Source: JAJDFU01 sp964641965
GTDB taxonomy: Bacteria > Bacteroidota > Bacteroidia > Chitinophagales > Saprospiraceae
Assembly: GCA_964641965.1 (NCBI GenBank)
Contig: CAZXLD010000075.1
Span: 1 to 13,338, forward strand
Length of the DNA stretch: 13,338 bases
Direction: 5' to 3'
Position numbers and translations under genes: made by a program
Notes under the pieces: model-generated
What the model saw: only the letters and a program-made list of their open reading frames with translations
Told to the model about the DNA's origin: nothing
Databases searched by the model: none
In this document: in pieces, positions 1 to 6,828 of the stretch
Layout of the letters: every line of letters begins with the position of its first letter
Numbering within the stretch: the first letter of the stretch is position 1

Positions 1-284
1 CCCAGCGGGTAAATGAGATTGGGGCGAAGGTAATGATCGGCGACGATAGCCTGGTAGGACCAGCTTGTTCCGTCTGGCAGCAAATTGCAATTGGTATTGG
101 AGCCTGCTGGGTTGAAGCCTTGGAGAAAAAAGAGGATTCAGCAGCCTATCATCAATGTTTAGTCAATGTTCCTACCCGCTTAGACGATAAGGGGTATGTT
201 ACCCTTTCCCCTGCCCCGGGTTTTGGGATTGAATTGGATGTGGGCCGGCTGAAATCAGTCTGCCATTCCCACTTAGTAATTTAA
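1..284 (+). CDS. Enolase-superfamily (mandelate racemase/muconate lactonizing type) protein, C-terminal fragment
   Basis: The reading frame is open from the left edge (first full codon at position 3) to a TAA at 282-284, so the gene starts outside the window. About 93 C-terminal residues are visible. The segment IGDDSLVGPACSVWQQIAIG followed by the closing GFGIELDVGRLK resembles the last barrel strands and capping segment of MR/MLE-type enolase-superfamily enzymes (dipeptide epimerases, muconate cycloisomerases, sugar-acid dehydratases). These enzymes abstract a proton alpha to a carboxylate using Mg2+. The Lys and metal ligands lie upstream and cannot be seen, so the substrate is unknown. 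The gene converges with the rnf operon and is probably unrelated to it functionally. The family call rests on recognition of the C-terminal pattern only. Confidence 0.7.
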   Translation, partial: QRVNEIGAKVMIGDDSLVGPACSVWQQIAIGIGACWVEALEKKEDSAAYHQCLVNVPTRLDDKGYVTLSPAPGFGIELDVGRLKSVCHSHLVI

Positions 285-342
285 AAATCCTAAATATGAA
301 TTGTAAATGCCTGAACCGATTAGTCAAATAGGAACAGATTAT

Positions 343-375
343 GAGCCTTTCGATCTCAAAATGGAGAAAGGCCTC
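343..375. terminator. Hairpin between converging genes, possible bidirectional terminator
   Basis: GAGCCTTTC (343-351) pairs with GAAAGGCCTC (366-375) with one bulged base and a 14-nt loop. It lies 8 nt past the rnfB stop codon and about 60 nt past the stop of the plus-strand gene. No strong T-run follows on either strand, so the terminator role is inferred from position and stem. Confidence 0.35.
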
Positions 376-383
376 TGCTTCAA

Positions 384-1250
384 TTACGACCAACCCATGG
401 GGCGTTCTCCCTTTCGAATGACTTTTCGGGCTTCGGTTCCTTTGATCCCTATCCCGTGGTCGTCCAACCAGACAATCGCGCCGGTAGGACAGCGCTCAAT
501 AGGATGCCTTGGTTGCGTGCTGTTTTCATAATGGACAACAGGCAGGTTGTGTTCCATAGTGATTAGCGCTGACCCAGCATCCATGGCGCATTTTCCACAG
601 GCCGTGCAGCCCACCAGGCAATCTTCCAACACCTCATCTCCATTTTCCAGATTCTTACAAGCCACCCACAGTCGGTTACTGATCGGTTGAAGCGAAAATA
701 GGTCTTTTGGGCATACTTCTACACAATCGCCGCAGGCCGTGCATTTTTCAACATCCACCACGGGTAGCCCATGTTCATCCATGACAATCGCATCGAAGTC
801 ACATACCACTTCGCAGTCGCCATGCCCCAGGCATCCCCAGAAGCAACCCTTGCCGCCACCAGATACCAAGGCAGCCGCCTGGCAAGAGGCGAGTCCCTGA
901 TAACTTGCCCGATTGACCGCTACATTGGAACCACCGGCACAAGCCAGTCGGGCCACCCTTTTTTCTTCTGCTCCCAACGCTACACCCAGAAATTGAGCGA
1001 TAGCCGATCTTCCTGCATCGGTATTGACTGTACATTTACCCGGAAGGGCTTCGCCATTGACAAGGGCCTCCGCAAATGGCCGGCAACCCGGATACCCGCA
1101 AGCTCCGCAGTTGGCATGCGGAAGCATATCTTCTACCTGATCAATCCGGGGGTCTTCATAGACATAGAGCCGTTGGTTCGCTATGATCAGCATCAGTGCC
1201 AACAACAAGGTTAAGCCGCCCAAGGTGCCTAATGCAATTATGATGGTCAT
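384..1250 (-). CDS. rnfB: Rnf complex subunit B (membrane-anchored polyferredoxin)
   Basis: RnfB takes electrons from reduced ferredoxin and passes them into the Rnf ferredoxin:NAD+ oxidoreductase. The 288 residues begin with a hydrophobic anchor (about 3-24). A CGACGYPGC cluster motif follows, with C48, C51, C56 and a distal C73, which is characteristic of RnfB. Downstream cysteines include C104, C123, C136/C140/C146/C150, a classical C170-x2-C173-x2-C176-x3-C180-P ferredoxin motif, C198, C211/C215/C218/C221 and C254, enough for several more clusters. The length fits the cysteine-rich RnfB forms of Bacteroidota and Clostridia rather than the shorter proteobacterial form. It is the last gene of the operon, after a 123-nt gap, with FNR and the NqrM-like gene between it and rnfA. 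The start ATG (1248-1250) sits directly before the anchor. Confidence 0.96.
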   Translation of the reverse strand: MTIIIALGTLGGLTLLLALMLIIANQRLYVYEDPRIDQVEDMLPHANCGACGYPGCRPFAEALVNGEALPGKCTVNTDAGRSAIAQFLGVALGAEEKRVARLACAGGSNVAVNRASYQGLASCQAAALVSGGGKGCFWGCLGHGDCEVVCDFDAIVMDEHGLPVVDVEKCTACGDCVEVCPKDLFSLQPISNRLWVACKNLENGDEVLEDCLVGCTACGKCAMDAGSALITMEHNLPVVHYENSTQPRHPIERCPTGAIVWLDDHGIGIKGTEARKVIRKGERPMGWS

Positions 1251-1373
1251 GGCTCTGTGTTTATGGTTATGATATGCCCGCGCCTAGCAATCAATGATCT
1301 CCCGGTACAAAATTCGACAACCGACATTTGACAATTTATGATCGGCCCATCTCAAAATCTCCACATCCCCGAA
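1251..1373 (-). other. Spacer between the FNR gene and rnfB
   Basis: This is the widest gap inside the operon (123 nt). It holds no ORF. Around 1303-1345 there is a degenerate run with roughly 8-bp periodicity; on the minus strand it reads as successive units like AAATTGTC, AAATGTCG, GTTGTCGA and ATTTTGTA. On the minus strand GAATTTTG (1315-1308) differs at one position from the Bacteroidota -7 consensus TAnnTTTG, with a TTG about 16 nt upstream. A weak internal promoter for rnfB is possible but unproven. No hairpin strong enough to separate rnfB from the operon is seen. Confidence 0.3.
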
Positions 1374-2306
1374 TCAATAAATAATCTCTGCCCATTTACC
1401 TCCGGCGACCAACTCCGCCTTACGGGTGTGCCATTTGATCTTGGACTGCATTATATTGGAAAAGGCTTTATCCAACATATCTCTTACTTTCTCATATCCC
1501 GCCACGTAGATCCGGGTATTGGAGAGGGCCAACATGTCGATGATCTCTGCCGCACGCGCTTCAATAGCTTCGTCCAGGGCAATAGGGTCGGCAAAATGCG
1601 GACGGGGACTCAAAGCTTGAAAGGCCTCAAAGGTATCCTTGTCGTAATATTGGACCAGATCCCCGTTCTGTTCATTTAGATACAGTAATTCCAATCCACT
1701 TTTTGCCCCGTAGAACAGCCGGATCCTGCCGGTCCAATCACCTACATTTTGATAGATGTGCTTGACAAATGCCCGGAATGGAGCTATGCCGGTACCCAGG
1801 CCGATCAGGATCAGATTGGTGTCTTTCTCTGCCGGCACCTCAAAGGGCAATCCATGTGGACCCGTGATGGTGATTTCATCTCCAGGTTTTCGGTCACAAA
1901 GATAGTTGGAGGCAACTCCGGGGTATTCTTCGCCACTGAATTCATCCACAAAGTGACATCGTTTGACCAGCATGGTGATACGCAATAGATCATTTTCCCG
2001 GTCCGGCAAATCGGCTACGCTGTAGAGGCGGTGGTGGTTGGATTTACCAAATTCACCAGGGGTTGGGACTAATACTCCGAACCCCTGGTCCACTCCAATT
2101 TGAAAATCGGGGTCCTGTACTTCCAGAATAATCTCCCGAATCTCCTCGGAATTATCCGGCGTAAGCCGTTCGGTGCTAACCACTTTGGCCTGGTATTGAT
2201 TTTTGGTTTTAAACTCAGATAAACGTGCCATGCTTCTTGTTTTAGTAGGACTAGGTTGTGCACCTATTCGCGGTAATTTTACTTCATTTCGGTTCGTTAC
2301 AGCCAT
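1374..2306 (-). CDS. Plant-type ferredoxin-NAD(P)+ reductase (FAD-binding)
   Basis: A predicted soluble flavoprotein that moves electrons between ferredoxin and NAD(P)+. Counting from ATG 2306 (310 aa), it shows the FAD-binding RLYS motif (93-96), GVASNYLCD (130-138) matching the GVCSNFLCD segment of chloroplast/cyanobacterial FNR, the pyridine-nucleotide loop GLGTGIAPFRAF (169-180), YVAGYEKV (267-274, where plant FNR has YMCGL), and a C-terminal WAEIIY ending in the aromatic residue typical of plant-type FNR. There is no [2Fe-2S] domain, so it is not a complete NqrF. The stretch ALSPRP may stand in for the NADP-phosphate-binding Ser/Arg, but the downstream Lys/Tyr are not evident, so NADPH versus NADH is unresolved. 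The start is uncertain: GTG 2363 overlaps the upstream gene, ATG 2306 follows it by 25 nt, and ATG 2231 just precedes the conserved domain. Confidence 0.82.
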   Translation of the reverse strand: MAVTNRNEVKLPRIGAQPSPTKTRSMARLSEFKTKNQYQAKVVSTERLTPDNSEEIREIILEVQDPDFQIGVDQGFGVLVPTPGEFGKSNHHRLYSVADLPDRENDLLRITMLVKRCHFVDEFSGEEYPGVASNYLCDRKPGDEITITGPHGLPFEVPAEKDTNLILIGLGTGIAPFRAFVKHIYQNVGDWTGRIRLFYGAKSGLELLYLNEQNGDLVQYYDKDTFEAFQALSPRPHFADPIALDEAIEARAAEIIDMLALSNTRIYVAGYEKVRDMLDKAFSNIMQSKIKWHTRKAELVAGGKWAEIIY

Positions 2307-2331
2307 CGCTTCATTCTTCAATCTAAACTTG

Positions 2332-2520
2332 TCAATTGAGCCGACAAGACCGGCCACATCCACAATCTCCGCATTGCCGACGACCGGCTAGTACATCCTC
2401 ATCGGTCAGGTGATCTGCAAAAACGGTCCCCCAGAAGTGTTGGACCACCATCCAAACCAGCATCAAAGCCACAATACCTATTACACCTATAAGCAATGAT
2501 TTAAGCATATTTTCAAACAT
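2332..2520 (-). CDS. Small single-span membrane protein with NqrM-like cysteine motif
   Basis: The 62 residues consist of a short N-terminus, one transmembrane helix (about 8-30), a polar linker and a C-terminal cysteine cluster CGDCGCGRSC (C50, C53, C55, C59). Its start ATG overlaps the rnfA stop by one base (TAATG), which argues that it is a real, translationally coupled gene. One N-terminal helix followed by a cysteine and then C-x-C-x3-C is the layout of NqrM (DUF539), the factor needed to mature the intramembrane iron centre of Na+-NQR. RnfA and RnfE carry the cysteines for the equivalent centre, so an Rnf maturation role is a reasonable inference. Sequence similarity beyond this pattern is limited, so the protein could instead be an unrelated small Cys-rich membrane protein or an accessory electron carrier. 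Confidence 0.72.
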   Translation of the reverse strand: MFENMLKSLLIGVIGIVALMLVWMVVQHFWGTVFADHLTDEDVLAGRRQCGDCGCGRSCRLN

Positions 2521-3101
2521 TAACCACCCAGGCCGGCGAATCCCATAAAGGACAGCGAGAGGATACCAGCGATAAATAAAGTCAGAGCCGTTCCTTTTAC
2601 GACATTGGGAACTTCAGCAAATTCCAGCTGCTCCCGAAGACCAGCTATGAGGACCAATGCAAGGGTGAACCCAGCTCCCGCTCCCAAAGCATACACCACA
2701 CTCTCTATGAATCCGTAGCCTTTATTGGTCTGGAAAAGCGCCAGCCCCAGAATAGCACAGTTGGTAGTGATCAGGGGAAGAAAGATGCCCAGCGACCGAA
2801 ATAGGGCAGGGCTCATTTTTCGGATGAACATTTCTACCAATTGCACCGTAGAGGCAATGACAACGATATAGCTGATCAACTGCAGAAAAGGTGCATCCAA
2901 GGCAACCAATAGCGCATGGATTCCATAAGCACAGATTGAACTGATCAGCATAACAAACATGACAGCGCCACCCATACGGGATGCCGTTTCCATTTTTCCG
3001 GAGACACCCAAAAAGGGACAGATCCCCAGGAAGTAAGCCAACACAAAATTGTTGATCAAACTGGCATTGATAAAGATGTACCCTAATGATTCTTCACTCA
3101 T
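2520..3101 (-). CDS. rnfA: Rnf complex subunit A (integral membrane)
   Basis: The 193-aa protein is almost entirely hydrophobic, about six transmembrane helices, the size typical of RnfA/NqrE. The N-terminal NNFVLAYFLGICPFLGVSGK motif and the central TTNCAILG motif are diagnostic. C28 and C115 correspond to the cysteines that, with the RnfE pair, ligate the intramembrane Fe-S centre between the inner and outer faces. It forms the ion-conducting core with RnfD and RnfE. The start ATG overlaps the rnfE stop (ATGA, 3098-3101), and its own stop overlaps the next ATG. The sequence alone would also allow NqrE, but the rnfB and rnfC genes in the same operon settle it as Rnf. Confidence 0.96.
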   Translation of the reverse strand: MSEESLGYIFINASLINNFVLAYFLGICPFLGVSGKMETASRMGGAVMFVMLISSICAYGIHALLVALDAPFLQLISYIVVIASTVQLVEMFIRKMSPALFRSLGIFLPLITTNCAILGLALFQTNKGYGFIESVVYALGAGAGFTLALVLIAGLREQLEFAEVPNVVKGTALTLFIAGILSLSFMGFAGLGG

Positions 3102-3760
3102 ACGGCATTCCTTTTTTGTCGTTGCTGAACCGCATTAATCACCAACAAGAGCAGAGCTAGTGTAAAAAAACCACCGGCCGGTAAGATCATTACGATCCAT
3201 TGTTGAAATCCTTCCGGAAATAAGGCCCATTCAAAAAGACTCCCATTTCCCAAAATTTCTCGCACGGCCCCCAGACAAAAGAGCGCAATCGTGAAACCTA
3301 CGCCCATACCCAAGGCATCCATGATGGATCGGCCGATGGAATGTTTTGCTGCAAAAGCTTCCGCCCGGCTAAGGATCAAACAGTTTACCACGATCAGTGA
3401 AATAAAGGCACCCAGACTTTTGTGCAGGTCAATACTGATAGCTTGGATAGCGTAATCTGTGATCGTCACAAAAGTGGCAATGATCAAGATGTAAGAGGCG
3501 ATCCGGACTTGTTTGGGTATGAAGTTGCGCAAGGCAGAAACCATTGTATTGGACATGAGCAGGACAAAAGCAGTTGCCAGCCCCATGGCCAAGGCATTCT
3601 CGGCAGTATTGGTTACTGCCAGTACCGGGCACATACCCAATACTTGAACGAAAACCGGATTATCCCGCCAGATTCCCTTGATGAAATCATCGGTAGAAAG
3701 GTGGTCTTTGGGTGATTCCACCAGTTCTGATGCCGTCCATGTTCGATCCTTTTCGCTCAT
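3098..3760 (-). CDS. rnfE: Rnf complex subunit E (integral membrane)
   Basis: The 220-aa protein has a roughly 30-residue polar N-terminus and then about six transmembrane helices. The paired motifs LGMCPVLAVTN (C44) and VVNCLILSRAEAFA (C127) match RnfE/NqrD and supply the other two cysteines of the intramembrane Fe-S centre shared with RnfA. The C-terminus is a short basic tail. The start at ATG 3758-3760 is chosen because it overlaps the rnfG stop as ATGA; the frame stays open upstream to 3898, but that part is antisense-free overlap with rnfG and looks non-coding. Within the complex it helps form the membrane path between the flavin subunits and the ion channel. Confidence 0.95.
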   Translation of the reverse strand: MSEKDRTWTASELVESPKDHLSTDDFIKGIWRDNPVFVQVLGMCPVLAVTNTAENALAMGLATAFVLLMSNTMVSALRNFIPKQVRIASYILIIATFVTITDYAIQAISIDLHKSLGAFISLIVVNCLILSRAEAFAAKHSIGRSIMDALGMGVGFTIALFCLGAVREILGNGSLFEWALFPEGFQQWIVMILPAGGFFTLALLLLVINAVQQRQKRNAV

Positions 3761-4455
3761 TGTGCAGGGGTTGATGGCCGTATAAATAATTCCCGTTGCT
3801 GATGAATCAGGGGAATCCATTGTTCGGTGCTGACTCCCAGCATATCCCCAATAGCCCGTGAGGTGATCGTGGCTCCGGTGATGCCCTCTACTTCCCACGG
3901 GTTTGTCTTCTCGCCTTGTTTAACCGGAATGATTCGGTTCTTCAGGCTATTGCCATTTGCTGTCAGGGAAGCATCCAGCGCTTTAAAATTGTCCAGAAAA
4001 TTGGGGTCCTTTTCTATTTTATCACCCAGGCCTGGAGTCTCTTTGCTTTCCAATACATACATGCCCACAATAGCCTCCTGGTCCGGGATATAACCGTAGA
4101 GAATCCGAATGACGTCCGCATATCCCTGACCACTGGCCTCGATGGCCAAACCGGTCAGCTCGTTATTGGCATTGAACCCGGCATAAATTTTGGGAGAGCC
4201 GGATGACTCAGCAGATGCTAATTGAAAACGTTGCTGTTCGTCAAGTTCATAGGCCACAGTTTGCTCTATACCTGGAAGTACCTTAAAAATGGCCTTTTCA
4301 AGGGCTTCTGCCTTATTTTTTTCTATTCTTGGGAACGTACCCTCATAGGTCAGCACGATCAACAGGGCGCAAAGGAGACCAATGCCGACCATGGCTTGTA
4401 GCATTTTTCTGCTGCCGGTGGATGGTTTTGCCGGTATGACTTTCGATTGATTCAT
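3757..4455 (-). CDS. rnfG: Rnf complex subunit G (covalent FMN protein)
   Basis: The 232-aa protein has one N-terminal membrane helix (about 21-38) and an extracytoplasmic FMN-binding domain. ESKETPGLGDKIEKDPNF (136-153) is the conserved RnfG/NqrC segment. GITGATITS (191-199) carries the flavinylation motif, with T196 as the expected threonine that ApbE links to FMN through a phosphoester bond. The usual Asp six residues before that Thr is Glu here (E190), a conservative variant. No apbE gene is in the window, so the flavin transferase must act in trans. The start ATG overlaps the rnfD stop (ATGA, 4452-4455), and the stop overlaps the rnfE start in the same way. Confidence 0.95.
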   Translation of the reverse strand: MNQSKVIPAKPSTGSRKMLQAMVGIGLLCALLIVLTYEGTFPRIEKNKAEALEKAIFKVLPGIEQTVAYELDEQQRFQLASAESSGSPKIYAGFNANNELTGLAIEASGQGYADVIRILYGYIPDQEAIVGMYVLESKETPGLGDKIEKDPNFLDNFKALDASLTANGNSLKNRIIPVKQGEKTNPWEVEGITGATITSRAIGDMLGVSTEQWIPLIHQQRELFIRPSTPAQ

Positions 4456-5471
4456 GCGGCTAATTTCCTTTTCGTGGTCCCGTAGACCCGGGGTTGAATC
4501 AGGTTGTCAATGTGGGGTGAGATCGCATTAGCCAATAGAATAGCGTACATCACCCCTTCCGGCAAGCCTCCCCAAATCCGAATGATGATGGTCAAAAGCC
4601 CGATAATGGACCCGTAGATAACTACCCCCAGTGGTGTAAGGGGTGAGGCTACCATATCAGTGGCCATGAATACCGCTCCCAGCATGAGCCCTCCGGAAAA
4701 GAGCATAAATACCGGAGTAGGAAAAGTGGAGGCATCCACGAGATATAGTATTCCACTCAAAAAGAAGGCGCTACCCAATACAGCGACAGGGATTCGCCAG
4801 TTCATCATATTGCGCGCAATCAGGTAAAAACCGCCCAGCAGAATCAATATAGCGCAGGTTTCACCGGTAGAACCACTGATTAAACCCATTGCTAGATCTC
4901 GGGAAGGGGTCAAAACCTGATCAAACTTAAAGGCAGCCAGCGGAGTGGCACCACTAAGGCTATCCACTTGCGGTGTCATAAACGGAAAAGTCAGCACCGA
5001 TCCGGATAGACTGGAAAACCGATCGGGCAGGAAGGAAGGATACCAGGTTGTAATGGCAACCGGAAAGGCGGCCTGCAAGACTGCTCTTCCTACCAGGGCT
5101 GGGTTGAATACGTTGTATCCCAGGCCTCCAAAGATGAATTTCCCGAGGGCAATGGCTATGAAACCTCCTATAAAGGCCATCCACAATGGAAAAATGGGAG
5201 GGAGCGTCAACCCCAGTAGCAGGCCGGTGACCATAGCCGACCCGTCGGAAACCGTTTGCGCTTTCCCGGCTATCCGGCATAAGCCGTATTCTGTAAATAC
5301 ACAAGATGCGGTACTGACCAGCAGAACCAGCAACGCATTCAAACCAAAAGCGAAAACGGCAAAACCTGCTACCGGGAGCAACGCAAGGACCACATTCCAC
5401 ATGATCGTATCGGTGCTTACTCCCTTTTTTATGTGGGGGGAACTGCTGATATGGAGGGTTTTGCTAAGCAT
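4452..5471 (-). CDS. rnfD: Rnf complex subunit D (integral membrane, covalent FMN)
   Basis: The 339-aa polytopic protein, about nine to ten helices, is the main membrane subunit that couples electron transfer to Na+ or H+ movement. GGLGYNVFNPALVGRA (115-130) is the signature RnfD/NqrB segment. DSLSGAT (170-176) is a full D-x-x-S-G-A-T flavinylation motif with T176 as the FMN anchor. SGSTGETCAILILLGG is also conserved. The N-terminus SSSPHIKKGVSTDTIMW is a typical RnfD opening. Its start lies 8 nt inside the end of rnfC and its stop overlaps rnfG, so it sits mid-operon with coupled translation on both sides. The length is normal for the family and no lesion is seen. Confidence 0.96.
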   Translation of the reverse strand: MLSKTLHISSSPHIKKGVSTDTIMWNVVLALLPVAGFAVFAFGLNALLVLLVSTASCVFTEYGLCRIAGKAQTVSDGSAMVTGLLLGLTLPPIFPLWMAFIGGFIAIALGKFIFGGLGYNVFNPALVGRAVLQAAFPVAITTWYPSFLPDRFSSLSGSVLTFPFMTPQVDSLSGATPLAAFKFDQVLTPSRDLAMGLISGSTGETCAILILLGGFYLIARNMMNWRIPVAVLGSAFFLSGILYLVDASTFPTPVFMLFSGGLMLGAVFMATDMVASPLTPLGVVIYGSIIGLLTIIIRIWGGLPEGVMYAILLANAISPHIDNLIQPRVYGTTKRKLAA

Positions 5472-6828
5472 TTGCTGCTACGGATTTAGCACTTTGGCGT
5501 TTCCTGACCAACGATTTGGACAAGCGGAAATACTGAACCAATGGAATATGGGAAGGACATACGTAAGAGCAGGATCCGCATTCAAAGCAATCCATCAAAT
5601 GGTACTCATTGGCCATCTCGTCATAGGCTTCAAATTTGGCCAGGATTCCTAATTTGGAGGGATTCAAAGAAAGCGGGCAGGCATCGACGCAGGCCCCGCA
5701 TTTGATGCAGGGGTACATTTTTTGGTTGGTTTTTACTTCCTTTTGGGTGAAGACAACAATCCCTGAGGTTCCCTTTACAATGGAAATGTCCAGATTGGAT
5801 ACGGCAACCCCCATCATGGGGCCTCCCAGGTAGACTTCGCTAAGGTCGTCGGCTACTCCTAGCTGTTCCAGGACAAAACGAAGAGGGGTGCCGATCGGGA
5901 TCCGATAATTCCCTTTTTGAGCTATCCCCGGTCCCGTAATGGTGATTACCCGTTCCTGGATTCCTCTTCCATTGGGTAATAGTCGCCCAATTTCAGCGGT
6001 AGTGGCTACGTTGACTACAATGGCCCCTACGTCGATAGGTAGCCCGCGGGATGGCACCTCACGCCCCAAAAGAGCAGTGACCAACATTTTCTCAGAACCC
6101 TGCGGGTATTTTACCGGCAAAACAGCTACAGAAATAGGTGCATTTTCCGGAATCCTGGATGCCAGGTGGTCGGCGGCATCTTGTTTATTGGCCTCGATCC
6201 CGATAATAGTGCGCTCGGCTCCTGTGGCTTTCATCAGGTATTGGATGCCTATAAGGATATCATCCGCTTGTTCCAACATGACCCGATGATCGGTGGTGAG
6301 GTAAGGTTCGCATTCGATCCCATTCAGGATGAGTACCTCGCATGGTTTCCCCTCTGGAACCTTGAGTTTGACGTGGGTAGGAAATGCTGCGCCTCCCAGA
6401 CCGACAATCCCGGCCTGCTGAATCCCTTTCAGGATCTCTTCCGGGCTCGCTTTTTCCAGTGAGACAGGGGTGCCCGTGATTACTTCCTGGGTGGAATAGG
6501 GAAAAGATTCCAGATAAATTCCCGGGGTCATTTTACCCGAGAGGGCAGGCACATTGCCAATCTTTCGTATGGTGCCCGAAACAGGTGCATGTATAGGTAC
6601 GGAAACGTATCCATCGGCTTCTGCAAGCAGCTGTCCTCGCTGTACTTCCTGGCCTTCCCGAACTACCAACCTGGCAGGAGCCCCCATGTGTTGAGACAAT
6701 GGCAACATCAATAACTCGGCAAATGGAAACTGCCGAATAGGTAAGCCTCGGGTTGCTCCCTTGTGCTCCGGTGGGTGGATGCCGTGCCGAAAGGTATTGC
6801 GGCGAATTTGGAATAGGTCTTGTAGCAT
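5464..6828 (-). CDS. rnfC: Rnf complex subunit C (NADH/FMN-binding, two 4Fe-4S)
   Basis: RnfC is the peripheral subunit where NAD+ is reduced, homologous to the NADH-binding subunit of complex I. The 454 residues run in this order: an N-terminal HGIHPPEHK segment with a lipoyl/biotinyl-like fold (about 40-90); the glycine-rich GLGGAAFPTHVKL (143-155) and NGIECEPYLTTDHR (169-182) of the FMN/NADH site; a SLBB-like region; and two 4Fe-4S motifs at C374-x2-C377-x2-C380-x3-C384-P and C414-x2-C417-x2-C420-x3-C424-P. There is no long C-terminal repeat tail of the kind seen in gammaproteobacterial RnfC. The start ATG follows the nifJ stop with no gap (TAAATG), so expression is probably tied to PFOR. 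Clostridial Rnf operons also start with rnfC. Confidence 0.97.
   Translation of the reverse strand: MLQDLFQIRRNTFRHGIHPPEHKGATRGLPIRQFPFAELLMLPLSQHMGAPARLVVREGQEVQRGQLLAEADGYVSVPIHAPVSGTIRKIGNVPALSGKMTPGIYLESFPYSTQEVITGTPVSLEKASPEEILKGIQQAGIVGLGGAAFPTHVKLKVPEGKPCEVLILNGIECEPYLTTDHRVMLEQADDILIGIQYLMKATGAERTIIGIEANKQDAADHLASRIPENAPISVAVLPVKYPQGSEKMLVTALLGREVPSRGLPIDVGAIVVNVATTAEIGRLLPNGRGIQERVITITGPGIAQKGNYRIPIGTPLRFVLEQLGVADDLSEVYLGGPMMGVAVSNLDISIVKGTSGIVVFTQKEVKTNQKMYPCIKCGACVDACPLSLNPSKLGILAKFEAYDEMANEYHLMDCFECGSCSYVCPSHIPLVQYFRLSKSLVRKRQSAKSVAANA

Noticed and set aside
771..1214. A 147-codon plus-strand open frame opposite rnfB
   Set aside because: It lies wholly within rnfB, whose cysteine motifs establish the coding strand; no protein family character is seen.
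2307..2363. GTG start for the FNR gene giving 19 extra residues
   Set aside because: It would overlap the 62-aa gene by 32 nt and use a rarer start codon; ATG 2306 lies cleanly after that gene. It is not excluded.
3761..3898. Upstream extension of the rnfE frame by 46 codons
   Set aside because: It would overlap rnfG deeply, has no similarity to RnfE N-termini, and the ATGA overlap at 3757-3760 gives a normal start.
4945..5652. A 235-codon open frame on the plus strand opposite rnfD and rnfC
   Set aside because: It is antisense to two clearly conserved genes, and its product looks like a shadow translation (low-complexity, no motif). The Rnf reading is decisive.
2520..6828. Interpretation of the membrane genes as a Na+-NQR operon
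   Set aside because: RnfC has two 4Fe-4S motifs (NqrA lacks them), rnfB is present, and no NqrF-type [2Fe-2S]-FAD subunit is encoded.
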